DNA of 64,000 nucleotides from Micrococcaceae bacterium RIT 802 (lineage in GTDB: Bacteria > Actinomycetota > Actinomycetes > Actinomycetales > Micrococcaceae): the NCBI GenBank assembly GCA_016892645.1, contig JAFEMX010000002.1, positions 1 through 64,000 of the forward strand, given 5' to 3'. The notes below the pieces were generated by a model, which was not told where the DNA came from, did not search any database, and saw nothing but the letters and a program-made list of their open reading frames with translations. This document shows, one piece after another, positions 51,903 through 60,439 of the stretch. Each line of letters starts with the position of its first letter. The stretch's first letter is position 1. The position numbers and the translations under genes are program-made.

Positions 51903-53167
51903 GCACCACCTCCACCGCCGCCGCGTCCGCGACCGACCGTAGCGAAGCGGCCCGCGCCTTCCTCGCCGACTTTCGGTCCATGAGCACCTTCGGCGCCACC
52001 GCCGGCGGGGGAGTGGACCGCCAAGCCGGCACCGCGGCCGACGGGCAGACCCGCAACTGGTTTCGCGGACTCGTCGAAGGCCACGGCTTCGAGGTGCGCT
52101 ACGACGCGGTGGGCAACCAGTTCGCGCTGCTCGAGCTCATTCCCGGGGCACCCTATGTGGCGATGGGATCACACCTGGATTCCCAACCGCTGGGCGGGCG
52201 CTTCGACGGGGCCTACGGAGTGCTGACCGCGGCCCATGCGGCCATCCGGCTGAAAGAGGCCGCGCAGGGCGCGAAGTTCAACATCGCCGTCATCAACTGG
52301 TTCAACGAGGAGGGCTGCCGCTTCAAGCCCTCGATGATGGGCAGCTCGGTGTTCACCGGCAAGCTCCCGGCCGAGCAGGTCCTGGAAACCACCGACCCAC
52401 ACGGCACCACGGTGCGCGAGGCGCTGGAGTCCATCGGCACCATCGGGGACTTCAGCCTCGACGTGGCCGCCTACCTGGAGATCCACATCGAGCAGGGCCG
52501 CTCGCTGGAGGATGACGGGTTGACCATCGGTCTGGTCGAATCGACATGGGGCGCCAACAAGTACGAGTTCGTCGTCCACGGCGAACAGGCCCACACGGGG
52601 GCCACGGTCATCGCCGACCGGCATGACGCGCTGCTCGGGGCCTCCCTGCTGGTGGCCGCCGCCCGCGACATCGCCGACGAGTTCTCCACCGAGGAGCATG
52701 CGGTCATCACCTCCTGCGGCGAATTCACCGTCTTCCCCAACTCGCCGGTCGTCGTGGCCAGCCGGGTCAACCTGCTGGTGGACCTGCGCAGCACCGACCC
52801 GGACGTGCTCGCCGCAGCCGATGCCGAATTGCACCGACGGGTCGCCGCCATCGAGCAACGCGCCAGCGTCGAGATCAAGCGCGGCGCCGAGCACGTCTGG
52901 GCGTCCAAGGCCTACGACGCGTCGGGCATGAAACTCGCCGCTGCCTCCGCCGATAAGCTGGGATTGCCGTACGGGACGGTCCGCACGCTGGCCGGCCACG
53001 ACTCGACGAACATGAAGGACATCGTCCCCACGATCATGCTCTTCGTCCCCAGCGTCGAGGGCATCTCCCACAACGAGAAGGAGCTGACCAGCGACGAGGA
53101 CATGCTCGCCGGCGTCGACCTCTTCACCGAACTGCTCGGCCGGGTGGCCCGCGGGGAGTTCGTCTAA
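51899..53167 (+). CDS. M20-family Zn hydrolase (allantoate/N-carbamoyl-amino-acid amidohydrolase type)
   Basis: A 422-residue dimeric Zn-dependent hydrolase. Metal ligands appear in MGSHLDSQPLGGRFDG, FNEEGCRF, EIHIEQG and the late histidine of ISHNEKE; substrate-binding features of AllC/HyuC proteins include GEQAHTGAT and GHDSTNMK. These enzymes cleave allantoate, ureidoglycine or N-carbamoyl-L-amino acids, giving ammonia and CO2. The ATG overlaps the amidohydrolase stop (ATGA). Paired with a YtcJ-like amidohydrolase it could open a cyclic ureide and remove its carbamoyl group (inference). Confidence 0.92.
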   Translation: MSTTSTAAASATDRSEAARAFLADFRSMSTFGATAGGGVDRQAGTAADGQTRNWFRGLVEGHGFEVRYDAVGNQFALLELIPGAPYVAMGSHLDSQPLGGRFDGAYGVLTAAHAAIRLKEAAQGAKFNIAVINWFNEEGCRFKPSMMGSSVFTGKLPAEQVLETTDPHGTTVREALESIGTIGDFSLDVAAYLEIHIEQGRSLEDDGLTIGLVESTWGANKYEFVVHGEQAHTGATVIADRHDALLGASLLVAAARDIADEFSTEEHAVITSCGEFTVFPNSPVVVASRVNLLVDLRSTDPDVLAAADAELHRRVAAIEQRASVEIKRGAEHVWASKAYDASGMKLAAASADKLGLPYGTVRTLAGHDSTNMKDIVPTIMLFVPSVEGISHNEKELTSDEDMLAGVDLFTELLGRVARGEFV

Positions 53168-53256
53168 CCCCGCCCCGCCAGCCCGGGCGGCGGTGGTACC
53201 GGGCCGGGCTGTGGAAAACCCCGGCACGGCCGCCTCGTTCGGGGCACGATGGGAAC

Positions 53257-54234
53257 ATGTCCCGGGCCGCACCGCTTCCACAGCACCTGAGGAACCGTGC
53301 CTTCACCGTTTTCCAGGCGCGGGAAGCCGGTCTCTCCCGGAGCAGGCTGCAGTGCACGGACATCGACAGCATCGCCAGGGGTTTGTACGCACACGGCGGG
53401 CAGCCCAGCGTTGCCGCCATCGTGGCCGGGCTGTCCCTGCTGCACCGCGGCATATGGGCCTCGCATGGAACTGCCGCCGGACTGCTCGGCCTCCATCTTC
53501 CCTGGCGGCGGGCGGGGGATACGCAGATCCAGCTTTCCCGGGCGCGGGCGTTGCCACCGCTGGCCATCGAGGGGGTCATCGTCCACCGCGCCCTCTTGCT
53601 GCCCGGCGAGGCCAGGCGGTTCCGGGCACCCGATGATGGGCCGCCGCACTCCGACGTGCCGGTTGCCTCCAGGGAGCGGACCTGGCTTGACCTGGCCGGC
53701 GAGCTGGACGTGCGGGACCTCGTGGCGATGGGGGACCAGCTGGTGCGCCATCCGCGGGAGCGGTTCGAGGGCAGGACCCGACCATGGTCGACGCCGGACC
53801 GGCTCGCGGCCCTCCTGGCGAGCCATCCTGGATTCCGTGGTGTCGTCCGGGCGCGTGAGGCGCTGACGATGGTGCGCATCGGCGCGGACTCGCCCGCTGA
53901 GACCCGGCTCCGTCTGGCGCTCGTCGCGGCGGGCCTGCCCGATCCCGAACTCCAGCTCAAGCTTGACCCCGGGGCCCCGTCCTCGCCCGCTGCCGACCTG
54001 GGCTACCGGCGGGCGCGGATTGCCGTGCAATACGACGGTGACCATCATCGAAGCAGGGATCAACTGGCATCCGACAACCGGAGGGATATGGCGTTCACCC
54101 TGGCTGGGTGGACGTACCTGAAATTCGACTGGACGGATGACCGGGACGGATTCCGCCGCGCCGTGGGGCTGGTGGGCCGAGCGCTGGCGCAGGCGGGACG
54201 CGGGCAGGCCGCATATGGCCCCGGCCCGGCCTGA
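53257..54234 (+). CDS. DUF559 (Vsr-like) domain protein
   Basis: A 325-residue protein typical of actinobacteria: an N-terminal winged-helix/AbiEi-like region (FTVFQAREAGLSRSRLQ), a central part of unknown fold, and a C-terminal DUF559 endonuclease-like domain with IAVQYDGDHHRSRDQLASDN and LAGWTYLKFDW. The domain belongs to the PD-(D/E)XK-related Vsr-like group, but enzymatic activity in these proteins is unproven. The gene stands alone. It is not obviously part of a defence system here. Confidence 0.85.
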   Translation: MSRAAPLPQHLRNRAFTVFQAREAGLSRSRLQCTDIDSIARGLYAHGGQPSVAAIVAGLSLLHRGIWASHGTAAGLLGLHLPWRRAGDTQIQLSRARALPPLAIEGVIVHRALLLPGEARRFRAPDDGPPHSDVPVASRERTWLDLAGELDVRDLVAMGDQLVRHPRERFEGRTRPWSTPDRLAALLASHPGFRGVVRAREALTMVRIGADSPAETRLRLALVAAGLPDPELQLKLDPGAPSSPAADLGYRRARIAVQYDGDHHRSRDQLASDNRRDMAFTLAGWTYLKFDWTDDRDGFRRAVGLVGRALAQAGRGQAAYGPGPA

Positions 54235-54331
54235 CCGCCGACGTCCGTGTTGTGCAGGCCCGCCGGCCCCGGCAGCCCGTCACAACCTGTACGCCGGCCA
54301 CTGTGTAACCCAGCGGAGACAAGAAACATCG

Positions 54332-54345
54332 TGCAATATCTTGCA
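54332..54345. promoter_or_regulatory. TGCAA/TTGCA dyad upstream of the GntP operon
   Basis: TGCAA at 54332-54336 and TTGCA at 54341-54345 form a perfect dyad with a TATC spacer, 82 bases before the permease gene. It is a candidate operator, with the same half-site as that at 47049-47072. Confidence 0.45.
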
Positions 54346-54359
54346 TTATGAGTAGAAAA

Positions 54360-54370
54360 CCATAATATGG
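54360..54370. promoter_or_regulatory. CCATA-A-TATGG palindrome with a -10-like CATAAT
   Basis: A perfect 11-bp palindrome at 54360-54370 includes CATAAT (54361-54366), a good -10 hexamer. Binding here would directly occlude RNA polymerase at the GntP operon promoter. Confidence 0.4.
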
Positions 54371-54427
54371 GTTAGGCACTGTGGTTCCAGTCACATCCCG
54401 TGACGCCAACCCGAAGGACTTCCTCCC

Positions 54428-55879
54428 ATGTCAGATATAGCCATCCTGATCAACACCGCCGTGGCCGTGATCGCCACCGTCGTGCTGATCGTGCGCTTCA
54501 AGGTCAACCCGGTCATCTCCCTGGTCATCGGTTCCGCCTACCTCGGCCTCGCCGTCGGCCTGGGCGTGAAGAAGACCGTCGAGACCATCTCCACCGGCTT
54601 CGGCGACATCATGATGGAGGTCGGCCTGCTCATCGCCTTCGGCGTCCTCATGGGCTCGATCCTCAACGAGACCGGCGCCATCCGCCGCCTCGTCGAACGC
54701 CTCCTGAAGACCTTCGGCCCATCCCGCCTGCCCTACACCATGGGCCTGGCCTGCGCGACGGTCCTGCAGTCGATCTTCCTGGACGTCCTGCTCGTCATTT
54801 CCGCCCCGCTGGCCCGCAAGCTGGCGCCGAAGATCGGCCGTCTCGGCACCGCCCGCATGGCCACCGCCATGGCCATCTCGCTTGAATGCGGCATCGTGTT
54901 CATGGTCCCCGGCGTCGGTGCCCTGGCGTTGGCCGGCCTGCTGGGTGTCCCGCTGGGCAAGATGCTGCTCTTCGGCCTGCTCATCGTCGTCCCCACGGTC
55001 ATCATCGCGATCGCCATCATGACCTTCCTCTTCCGCCGCGGCCTGTGGAAAGAGGAATCGGACGAGAACCACGAACTGTTCGCGGCCGAGGAAGAGGAAG
55101 CGCACGACGGCGGTGCCCCCACGGGCCCCGGTGCCCCCTTCCGCAACAACAGCTCCGGCAGAGGCCAGCCGGCCGCCGTCTCCCCGGCCGGAACCCAGGG
55201 TTCCGCCGTGGCCGTCGCCGAGGAGACCCGACAAGAGCCCGCGCTGATCCTGCTCTTCGCCCCGCTGCTGCTGTCCCTGGTCCTCATCGCCGCCGGTGCC
55301 ATCCTGGAGATCGCGAAGATCGAGATCGCCCCCGTCCAATTCGTCGGCGAACCCATCATCGCCCTGCTCATCGGCCTGGTCGGCACCTGCATCGTCGGCC
55401 GCTACACCGTGGGCCAGAAACGGGTCGAGGCCGGCATCTCCGCGGGCTTCCGGGAATCCGGCCAGATCCTGCTGCTCACCGGCGTCGGCGGCTCCCTTGC
55501 CGCAGCGGTCACCGCGGCAGGCGTCGGCGACATCCTCGGCGGCTTCTTCACCGCCAGCCATGTCGCACCGCTGGTCGTGGTCTGGGTCATCGCGGCCGTG
55601 CTGCACATCGCCGTCGGCTCGGTCACCCTCTCGGCCATCACCGCAGCGGGCCTGCTGGCCCCCATCGCCCCGGCGCTGGGTCTGGACCCGGTGCTGATCG
55701 CCCTGGCCGCCGGCGCCGGATCCCTGTTCATGGTCCACGTGACCTCCAATACCTTCTGGCTCCTGCAGTCGCTGCTCGGCCAGACCACCCGCGGTGCCCT
55801 GAAGTCCGTGACCTTGGGCGTTTCCGTCGCCTCGGTCGTGGCCCTGGGCCTGGTCACGGTCCTGAGCCTGTTCATCTGA
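54428..55879 (+). CDS. GntP-family gluconate/hydroxy-acid:H+ permease
   Basis: A 483-residue permease with about twelve helices of the GntP (gluconate:H+ symporter) family. VNPVISLVIGSAYLGLAVG, MEVGLLIAFGVLMGSILNETG and AITAAGLLAPIAPALG are typical. A hydrophilic insert of about 65 residues (roughly 205-270, acidic then Gly/Pro/Ser-rich) splits the two halves; it is longer than I expect for the family. GAAGGA lies before the ATG. The downstream CoA-transferase and lyase indicate that the cargo is a hydroxy-carboxylate rather than gluconate. Confidence 0.9.
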   Translation: MSDIAILINTAVAVIATVVLIVRFKVNPVISLVIGSAYLGLAVGLGVKKTVETISTGFGDIMMEVGLLIAFGVLMGSILNETGAIRRLVERLLKTFGPSRLPYTMGLACATVLQSIFLDVLLVISAPLARKLAPKIGRLGTARMATAMAISLECGIVFMVPGVGALALAGLLGVPLGKMLLFGLLIVVPTVIIAIAIMTFLFRRGLWKEESDENHELFAAEEEEAHDGGAPTGPGAPFRNNSSGRGQPAAVSPAGTQGSAVAVAEETRQEPALILLFAPLLLSLVLIAAGAILEIAKIEIAPVQFVGEPIIALLIGLVGTCIVGRYTVGQKRVEAGISAGFRESGQILLLTGVGGSLAAAVTAAGVGDILGGFFTASHVAPLVVVWVIAAVLHIAVGSVTLSAITAAGLLAPIAPALGLDPVLIALAAGAGSLFMVHVTSNTFWLLQSLLGQTTRGALKSVTLGVSVASVVALGLVTVLSLFI

Positions 55880-55926
55880 CCCGGCACCCCCGAACCACCG
55901 ACACCGCCGTAGCAAAGGAAGAGCCA

Positions 55927-57177
55927 ATGAGCGAGAACACCACGGCCCCGCTGGCCGGAGTCCGCGTCCTGGAACTGGGCAACTACATCGCCGCCCCGAC
56001 AGCCGGCCGGTTGCTGGCCGACTTCGGCGCGGAGGTCATCAAGGTCGAACGCCCGGGAACCGGTGACGAACTGCGCAACTGGCGCCTGGCCAAGGGCACC
56101 ACGTCGATGCTCTACCGGACGCTGAACCGGAACAAGAAGTCGGTGGTCCTGGACCTGCGCTCCGACGCCGGCCGCGCCGCGGTCCTCGAACTGGTGCGCA
56201 CCTCCGACATCCTGCTGGAGAACTTCCGCCCCGGCACGCTGGAGAAGTGGGGCCTCGGCCCGGACGTCCTCAACGAGGCCAACCCCGAGCTCGTCATCAC
56301 CCGGATCTCCGCGTTCGGCCAGACCGGCCCGCTGTCCGAACGGCCCGGCTTCGCCGCCGTCGCCGAGGCCTACAGCGGCTTCCGCAACCTCGTCGGCGAC
56401 CCGGACCGCGCCCCGGTCCGCGTGGGGGTCTCCATCGGCGACTCGATCGCCGGACTCTACGCCGCCTTCGGTTCGGTCATGAGCCTGTTCCAGCGCGAAA
56501 CCCGGCGCGGCGCGGGCCTGCCCGGCACCGCACTGGGCGAGCGCATCATCGACGTCGCCCTGAACGAGGCGATGTTCTCGATGATGGAGTCCCTCGTCCC
56601 GGATTACGAGGCCTACGGGAAGAAACGTGAACGCACCGGCGGACGCATGGAGGGCATCGCCCCCTCCAACGCCTACGTCTGCGCCGACGGGGCCAGCATC
56701 GTCGTCGCCGGCAACGGCGACTCGATCTTCCAGCGCTACATGGAGACCATCGGTCGCCCCGACCTTGGCGCCGACCCCGGCCTCGGCTCCAACGCCGGCC
56801 GCTGGGCCCGCCGCGAGGAACTCGACGCGGCCATCGGGGAATGGACGGCACGCCACGACGCCGCCACCGCCCTGGACCTGCTCGACGCCGCCGGCGTCCC
56901 GGCCGGACCCATCTACACGGCGGCCGACATCGTCGCAGACGAGCAGTACGCGGCCCGCAACATGGTCCAGAAGTTCGACGTCTCCACCGGCGACGAAATG
57001 CTGCACGACGTCGGCTTCCCCGGCATCGTCCCGGTCATCGGCGCCACTTCGCTGCCGGTCCGGCACCTGGGCCCGGACCTGGGCGAACACAACGACGAGG
57101 TGCTCGGCGGACTGCTGGGCCTGGACGCGGACGCCATGGCGGCGGCGGCCGGAGCAACGGAGGCGCGCAGCGCATGA
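55927..57177 (+). CDS. family III CoA-transferase (CaiB/BaiF)
   Basis: A 416-residue CoA-transferase of the formyl-CoA/succinyl-CoA type. The N-terminal segment VRVLELGNYIAAPTAGRLLA and VIKVERPGTGD bind CoA, and the catalytic aspartate is near residue 172 in GVSIGDSIAGLYA. It moves CoA from a donor such as succinyl-CoA onto a free acid. AAAGGAAGAG precedes the ATG. Its stop overlaps the lyase ATG (ATGA), so the thioester is probably passed to that enzyme. Human SUGCT, a relative, uses 3-hydroxy-3-methylglutarate, which is a reasonable model substrate. Confidence 0.92.
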   Translation: MSENTTAPLAGVRVLELGNYIAAPTAGRLLADFGAEVIKVERPGTGDELRNWRLAKGTTSMLYRTLNRNKKSVVLDLRSDAGRAAVLELVRTSDILLENFRPGTLEKWGLGPDVLNEANPELVITRISAFGQTGPLSERPGFAAVAEAYSGFRNLVGDPDRAPVRVGVSIGDSIAGLYAAFGSVMSLFQRETRRGAGLPGTALGERIIDVALNEAMFSMMESLVPDYEAYGKKRERTGGRMEGIAPSNAYVCADGASIVVAGNGDSIFQRYMETIGRPDLGADPGLGSNAGRWARREELDAAIGEWTARHDAATALDLLDAAGVPAGPIYTAADIVADEQYAARNMVQKFDVSTGDEMLHDVGFPGIVPVIGATSLPVRHLGPDLGEHNDEVLGGLLGLDADAMAAAAGATEARSA

Positions 57178-58127
57178 CATCCACACCAGAAAACCAGGGC
57201 ACGACGGCGGCGCGCAGCGCGGGATTGCGCGATGTCACCTTGCGCGACGGCCTGCAGCTCACGGGCAAGAACCTTTCCACCGCGGCGAAGGTCGCCACGG
57301 TGCGCCGGCTGCTGGAACTCGGGGTCCCGGAGATCGAACTGGGGTCCATGGCCCGCGCCGATCTGGTCCCCACCATGGCCAACACCCTCGAGGTCGTCGC
57401 CGAGCTGACACCTGCCGAACTGGAGCACTGCTGGATCTGGGTGGCCACACCCGGCCACGTGGCCAAGGCAGCCGCTGCAGGGGTACGGAACTTCCAGTAC
57501 TGCCTCTCGGCCTCCGACGCACACAATCAGGCCAACATCGGCCGCAGCACCGACGCCAGCCTGGAGGCGTTGCCGCAGGCCGTTGAATACGCGCAGGGCG
57601 TGGACGGCCGCGTCCAGCTGTGCATCGCCACCTCGTTCACCTGCCCCTTCGAGGGCCAGGTCCCCGTCGAGCGCGTTCTCGCCATCGCCAACGATCCGCG
57701 TGCTGAGGGCACCTGTGACATCGTCATCTGCGACACCCTGGGCCAGGCCCACCCCGCCCAGGTCACTGAACTGGTTTCCCGTGTCCGCGACGAGACCCCA
57801 GACCGGCGCATCGTCTACCACGGCCACGACACCTGGGGGCTGGGGGTGGCGAACACCCTGGCCGCGATCGACGCCGGCGCCGACCTCGTCGATGGCGCAC
57901 TCGGCGGGCTGGGCGGTTGCCCCTTTGCCCCGGGGGCCAGCGGGAACACGGCCAGCGAGGACATCCTCTTCGCCACCCGGCCCGGATGGCTCACGCCCGA
58001 CATTTTTGCGGGGATCGTCGAGCTGGGCGAGCAGGTCCTGGGGGACCTGGGGGAGTCCAGCCGGTCCAAGGCCGCCCAGGGTGCCCGGTCCAAGGCCGAG
58101 GCCTTCGAGTGGGTCATCCGCGCCTGA
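57174..58127 (+). CDS. hydroxymethylglutaryl-CoA lyase-type enzyme
   Basis: A 317-residue TIM-barrel lyase of the HMG-CoA lyase/DRE-TIM family. DVTLRDGLQ with Asp25 opens the active site, YHGHDTWGLGVAN supplies the HxH metal ligands, and GGLGGCPFAPGASGN carries the catalytic loop cysteine of HMG-CoA lyase. It should cleave a 3-hydroxy-3-methyl-acyl-CoA to acetyl-CoA or pyruvate plus an oxo-acid. It is coupled by ATGA to the CoA-transferase and follows the GntP permease. HMG-CoA itself is the most economical substrate, but a homologue such as citramalyl-CoA cannot be excluded. Confidence 0.92.
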   Translation: MTSTPENQGTTAARSAGLRDVTLRDGLQLTGKNLSTAAKVATVRRLLELGVPEIELGSMARADLVPTMANTLEVVAELTPAELEHCWIWVATPGHVAKAAAAGVRNFQYCLSASDAHNQANIGRSTDASLEALPQAVEYAQGVDGRVQLCIATSFTCPFEGQVPVERVLAIANDPRAEGTCDIVICDTLGQAHPAQVTELVSRVRDETPDRRIVYHGHDTWGLGVANTLAAIDAGADLVDGALGGLGGCPFAPGASGNTASEDILFATRPGWLTPDIFAGIVELGEQVLGDLGESSRSKAAQGARSKAEAFEWVIRA

Positions 58128-58376
58128 GGTGGCACCGCCGAGACATGACAAGTGAGGTTTGTTCGCATCGACCGGTCGTTGTGATAGCGGTTCCAATGCT
58201 GCGGGCTTTTGGATATGTGCGGACGCTTCATATTGTCCGACAAAGTAGGCATTATCTAACTGGATGCAACGCTGTCGTTTTCAGAAGTGGACTTCACTGC
58301 CTCTCAGCAGTCCTGTGCACTGAGATCCGAGTCGACTTCCGTTTCCAGGCGCACCATCTCGTGCAATAATCTTCGC

Positions 58377-58742
58377 ATGAATGCAGATAAGAATGTTTGT
58401 GGCCGTGAACCGGATAGCCAGTATGTGGAGCTCGCGGTGGAGGTCTTCTCCATGCTTGCCGATGCCACGCGCGTACGCCTGGTCCTGGCCCTGCGCGACG
58501 GTGAGCTGCCGGTGAACCAATTAGCCGAGATCGTGGACAAGTCCCCGGCGGCGGTGTCCCAGCACCTGGCGAAGATGCGCCTGTCCCGGATGGTCCTCAG
58601 CCGCCAGGACGGGACCAGGGTGTTCTACCGTCTGGCCAACGAACATGCCCGGCAGCTGGTCGCGGATGCGATCTTCCAGGCAGAACACGCCCTGGGAGGC
58701 ACGCCGCTGCACCATCATGGGGATGCCGAGGGAACCCCGTGA
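58377..58742 (+). CDS. KmtR-like ArsR/SmtB-family Ni/Co sensor
   Basis: A 121-residue ArsR/SmtB repressor. The winged helix includes LAEIVDKSPAAVSQHLAKMR. Residues His90, Glu103, His104, His112 and His113 align, each shifted by two, with the recalled Ni/Co ligands His88, Glu101, His102, His110 and His111 of Mycobacterium tuberculosis KmtR. The ending (NEHARQLVADAIF and AEHALGG...HHH) is also KmtR-like. KmtR represses a CDF exporter gene, and here a CDF gene follows with a GTGA overlap. The ATG at 58377 is chosen; no clear ribosome-binding site is seen. The 249-bp gap upstream (58128-58376) is AT-richer than its surroundings. Confidence 0.9.
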   Translation: MNADKNVCGREPDSQYVELAVEVFSMLADATRVRLVLALRDGELPVNQLAEIVDKSPAAVSQHLAKMRLSRMVLSRQDGTRVFYRLANEHARQLVADAIFQAEHALGGTPLHHHGDAEGTP

Positions 58743-59845
58743 AGTCGCGCACCGGGCACGACCACGACGACCGCGGCCATTCCCACGATCACCAGCACGA
58801 TGGTCACGACCACGGACACAACGACGACCATCCCCATGATGGGCGCGGACATCACCATGACCATGACCAGGGCGGTCACGGCCACGAGCATCCCTCCGGG
58901 TTGCGCGGGGTCATCCACGGATTGTTCGTCCCGCACAGCCACGACGTCTCCGATTCGATCGACGATGCCATGCAAAGCAGCGCCAAGGGCATCCGCGCGG
59001 TCAAGCTGTCACTGATCGGGCTCGGTGCCACGGCTGTCTTCCAGCTCGTGGTGGTGCTGGTCAGCGGCTCCGTCGCGCTGCTGGCCGATACCGTGCACAA
59101 CTTCTCGGACGCACTGACCGCCATCCCCTTGTGGATTGCGTTCCTTCTGGGACGGCGCGCCGCCACCCGGCGTTTCACCTTCGGCTACGGAAGGGCGGAA
59201 GACATGGCGGGGTTGTTCATCGTCGCGATGATCGCCCTCTCGGCCGTGGTGGCCGCAGTCGAATCGATCCGCAGGTTCTTTGAGCCCCAGCCGCTGGAAA
59301 ACCTCGGATGGGTGCTGGCCGCCGGCCTGATCGGTTTCGCGGGAAACGAAGCCGTCGCCATCTACCGCATCCGGGTGGGCCGGCAGATCGGATCGGCCGC
59401 CCTGGTCGCCGACGGGGTCCACGCCCGCACCGACGGGTTCACTTCCCTGGCCGTCGTGCTGGGCGTTGCCGGCGTCTGGCTCGGGTTCCCGCTGGCGGAC
59501 CCGATCATCGGCCTGCTGATCTCCGCCGCCATCGCGGTCCTGCTGTGGGGCACGGCCAGGGACATCGGCAGGCGCCTGATGGACGGGGTGGACCCCGACC
59601 TGGTCCAACGCGCGGAGACGGCTGTCACTGCCATCACGCCGGGCGAGCCGGGAGTGCGCATGCGGTGGATGGGGCACAAACTGCACGTGGAGGTCTCCCT
59701 CCCCACCGACGGGTCCTCCACGATGCCGCACATGATCGAACGCAGCCGATCGGTCGAAAAGGCGCTCCGCTCGGCTTTGCCGAATGTCGGCTCCGTGACC
59801 ACCATCCCGGTCTGGGACACGTCGGCGGAGCCCTCCCCCGCCTAG
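58739..59845 (+). CDS. cation diffusion facilitator (CDF) metal exporter, His-rich N-terminus
   Basis: A 368-residue proton/metal antiporter. The first 52 residues are an extreme His/Asp stretch (HDHDDRGHSHDHQHDGHDHG and more), probably a metal-loading segment. Six helices follow, with paired metal-site motifs TVHNFSDAL and VHARTDGF in helices two and five. A C-terminal cytoplasmic domain (residues about 280-360) is the ferredoxin-like CDF dimer domain. The GTG start at 58739 overlaps the KmtR-like stop. Control by a Ni/Co sensor points to nickel, cobalt or zinc export. Confidence 0.93.
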   Translation: MKSRTGHDHDDRGHSHDHQHDGHDHGHNDDHPHDGRGHHHDHDQGGHGHEHPSGLRGVIHGLFVPHSHDVSDSIDDAMQSSAKGIRAVKLSLIGLGATAVFQLVVVLVSGSVALLADTVHNFSDALTAIPLWIAFLLGRRAATRRFTFGYGRAEDMAGLFIVAMIALSAVVAAVESIRRFFEPQPLENLGWVLAAGLIGFAGNEAVAIYRIRVGRQIGSAALVADGVHARTDGFTSLAVVLGVAGVWLGFPLADPIIGLLISAAIAVLLWGTARDIGRRLMDGVDPDLVQRAETAVTAITPGEPGVRMRWMGHKLHVEVSLPTDGSSTMPHMIERSRSVEKALRSALPNVGSVTTIPVWDTSAEPSPA

Positions 59846-59898
59846 GCCCGCCCCGATCCGGCATCGAGACTGGCCGCCACTACCTGCAGGAGCACAAC

Positions 59899-60369
59899 AT
59901 GCCACCCATTACCCGGGCCGCCACCGCCGAACTACCCACGGGGGAGATCTTCGGGGTCACCGCCGACGCCCTGGAAATGATCGGGGTGTTCGGCGGGACA
60001 CTGCACTGCTATGAGGGCCCGGGAGGGTGCCGGGCCACCGGGCTGTACTTCTCCCGGTCCCTGCCCCGCAAACCCATCCATTGCACCCTGCACCCGGCCG
60101 GGGGTCCCGGAAACACCACCGGCGCGGACGCGGATGCGCCACACCCGGGGCTCGAGGACCTCACGTTGAGCGTGGGCCACGGCCTGTCAGCGAAGCTCGA
60201 CGGTGCCGTGCTGGACTTCGGGAACCACAACAGGATGCAGCGCTTCATCTGGCTGGAACTCCCCTCTGCCGGGGATGCCCGCTGCGGGTGCCGCCGGTCC
60301 TTCGGTGCCCGCACGGGAAAGCGTTCGCCCTGCCTGGACAAGCAGGGGGTGGGCCTGACGGACCTCTAG
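59899..60369 (+). CDS. divergent HesB/IscA-like protein
   Basis: A 156-residue protein. The pattern GPGGCRATGLYF (Cys44) and a final RCGCRRSF (Cys129 and Cys131) reproduces the three cysteines and order of A-type Fe-S carriers (IscA: GGCSG... and CGCG.SF). An extra Pro/Gly/Asp insert and additional cysteines at 37, 62 and 145 depart from the family. CAGGAG lies before the ATG. It directly follows the CDF gene, with a 53-bp gap. It may be an Fe-S or metal-binding protein of the same stress response. I call it HesB-like by motif only. Confidence 0.6.
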   Translation: MPPITRAATAELPTGEIFGVTADALEMIGVFGGTLHCYEGPGGCRATGLYFSRSLPRKPIHCTLHPAGGPGNTTGADADAPHPGLEDLTLSVGHGLSAKLDGAVLDFGNHNRMQRFIWLELPSAGDARCGCRRSFGARTGKRSPCLDKQGVGLTDL

Positions 60370-60439
60370 GAACGGGCCGCCGGCAACGCGACGGCCGCGG
60401 CTTCCTTCCTTGTGGCGGGCCTTCCCGGGGCCGGCCCGG

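Noticed and set aside
53257-54234. DUF559 protein as a defence-system nuclease
   Set aside because: It stands alone without methylase, helicase or toxin partners; such proteins are common single genes in actinobacteria.
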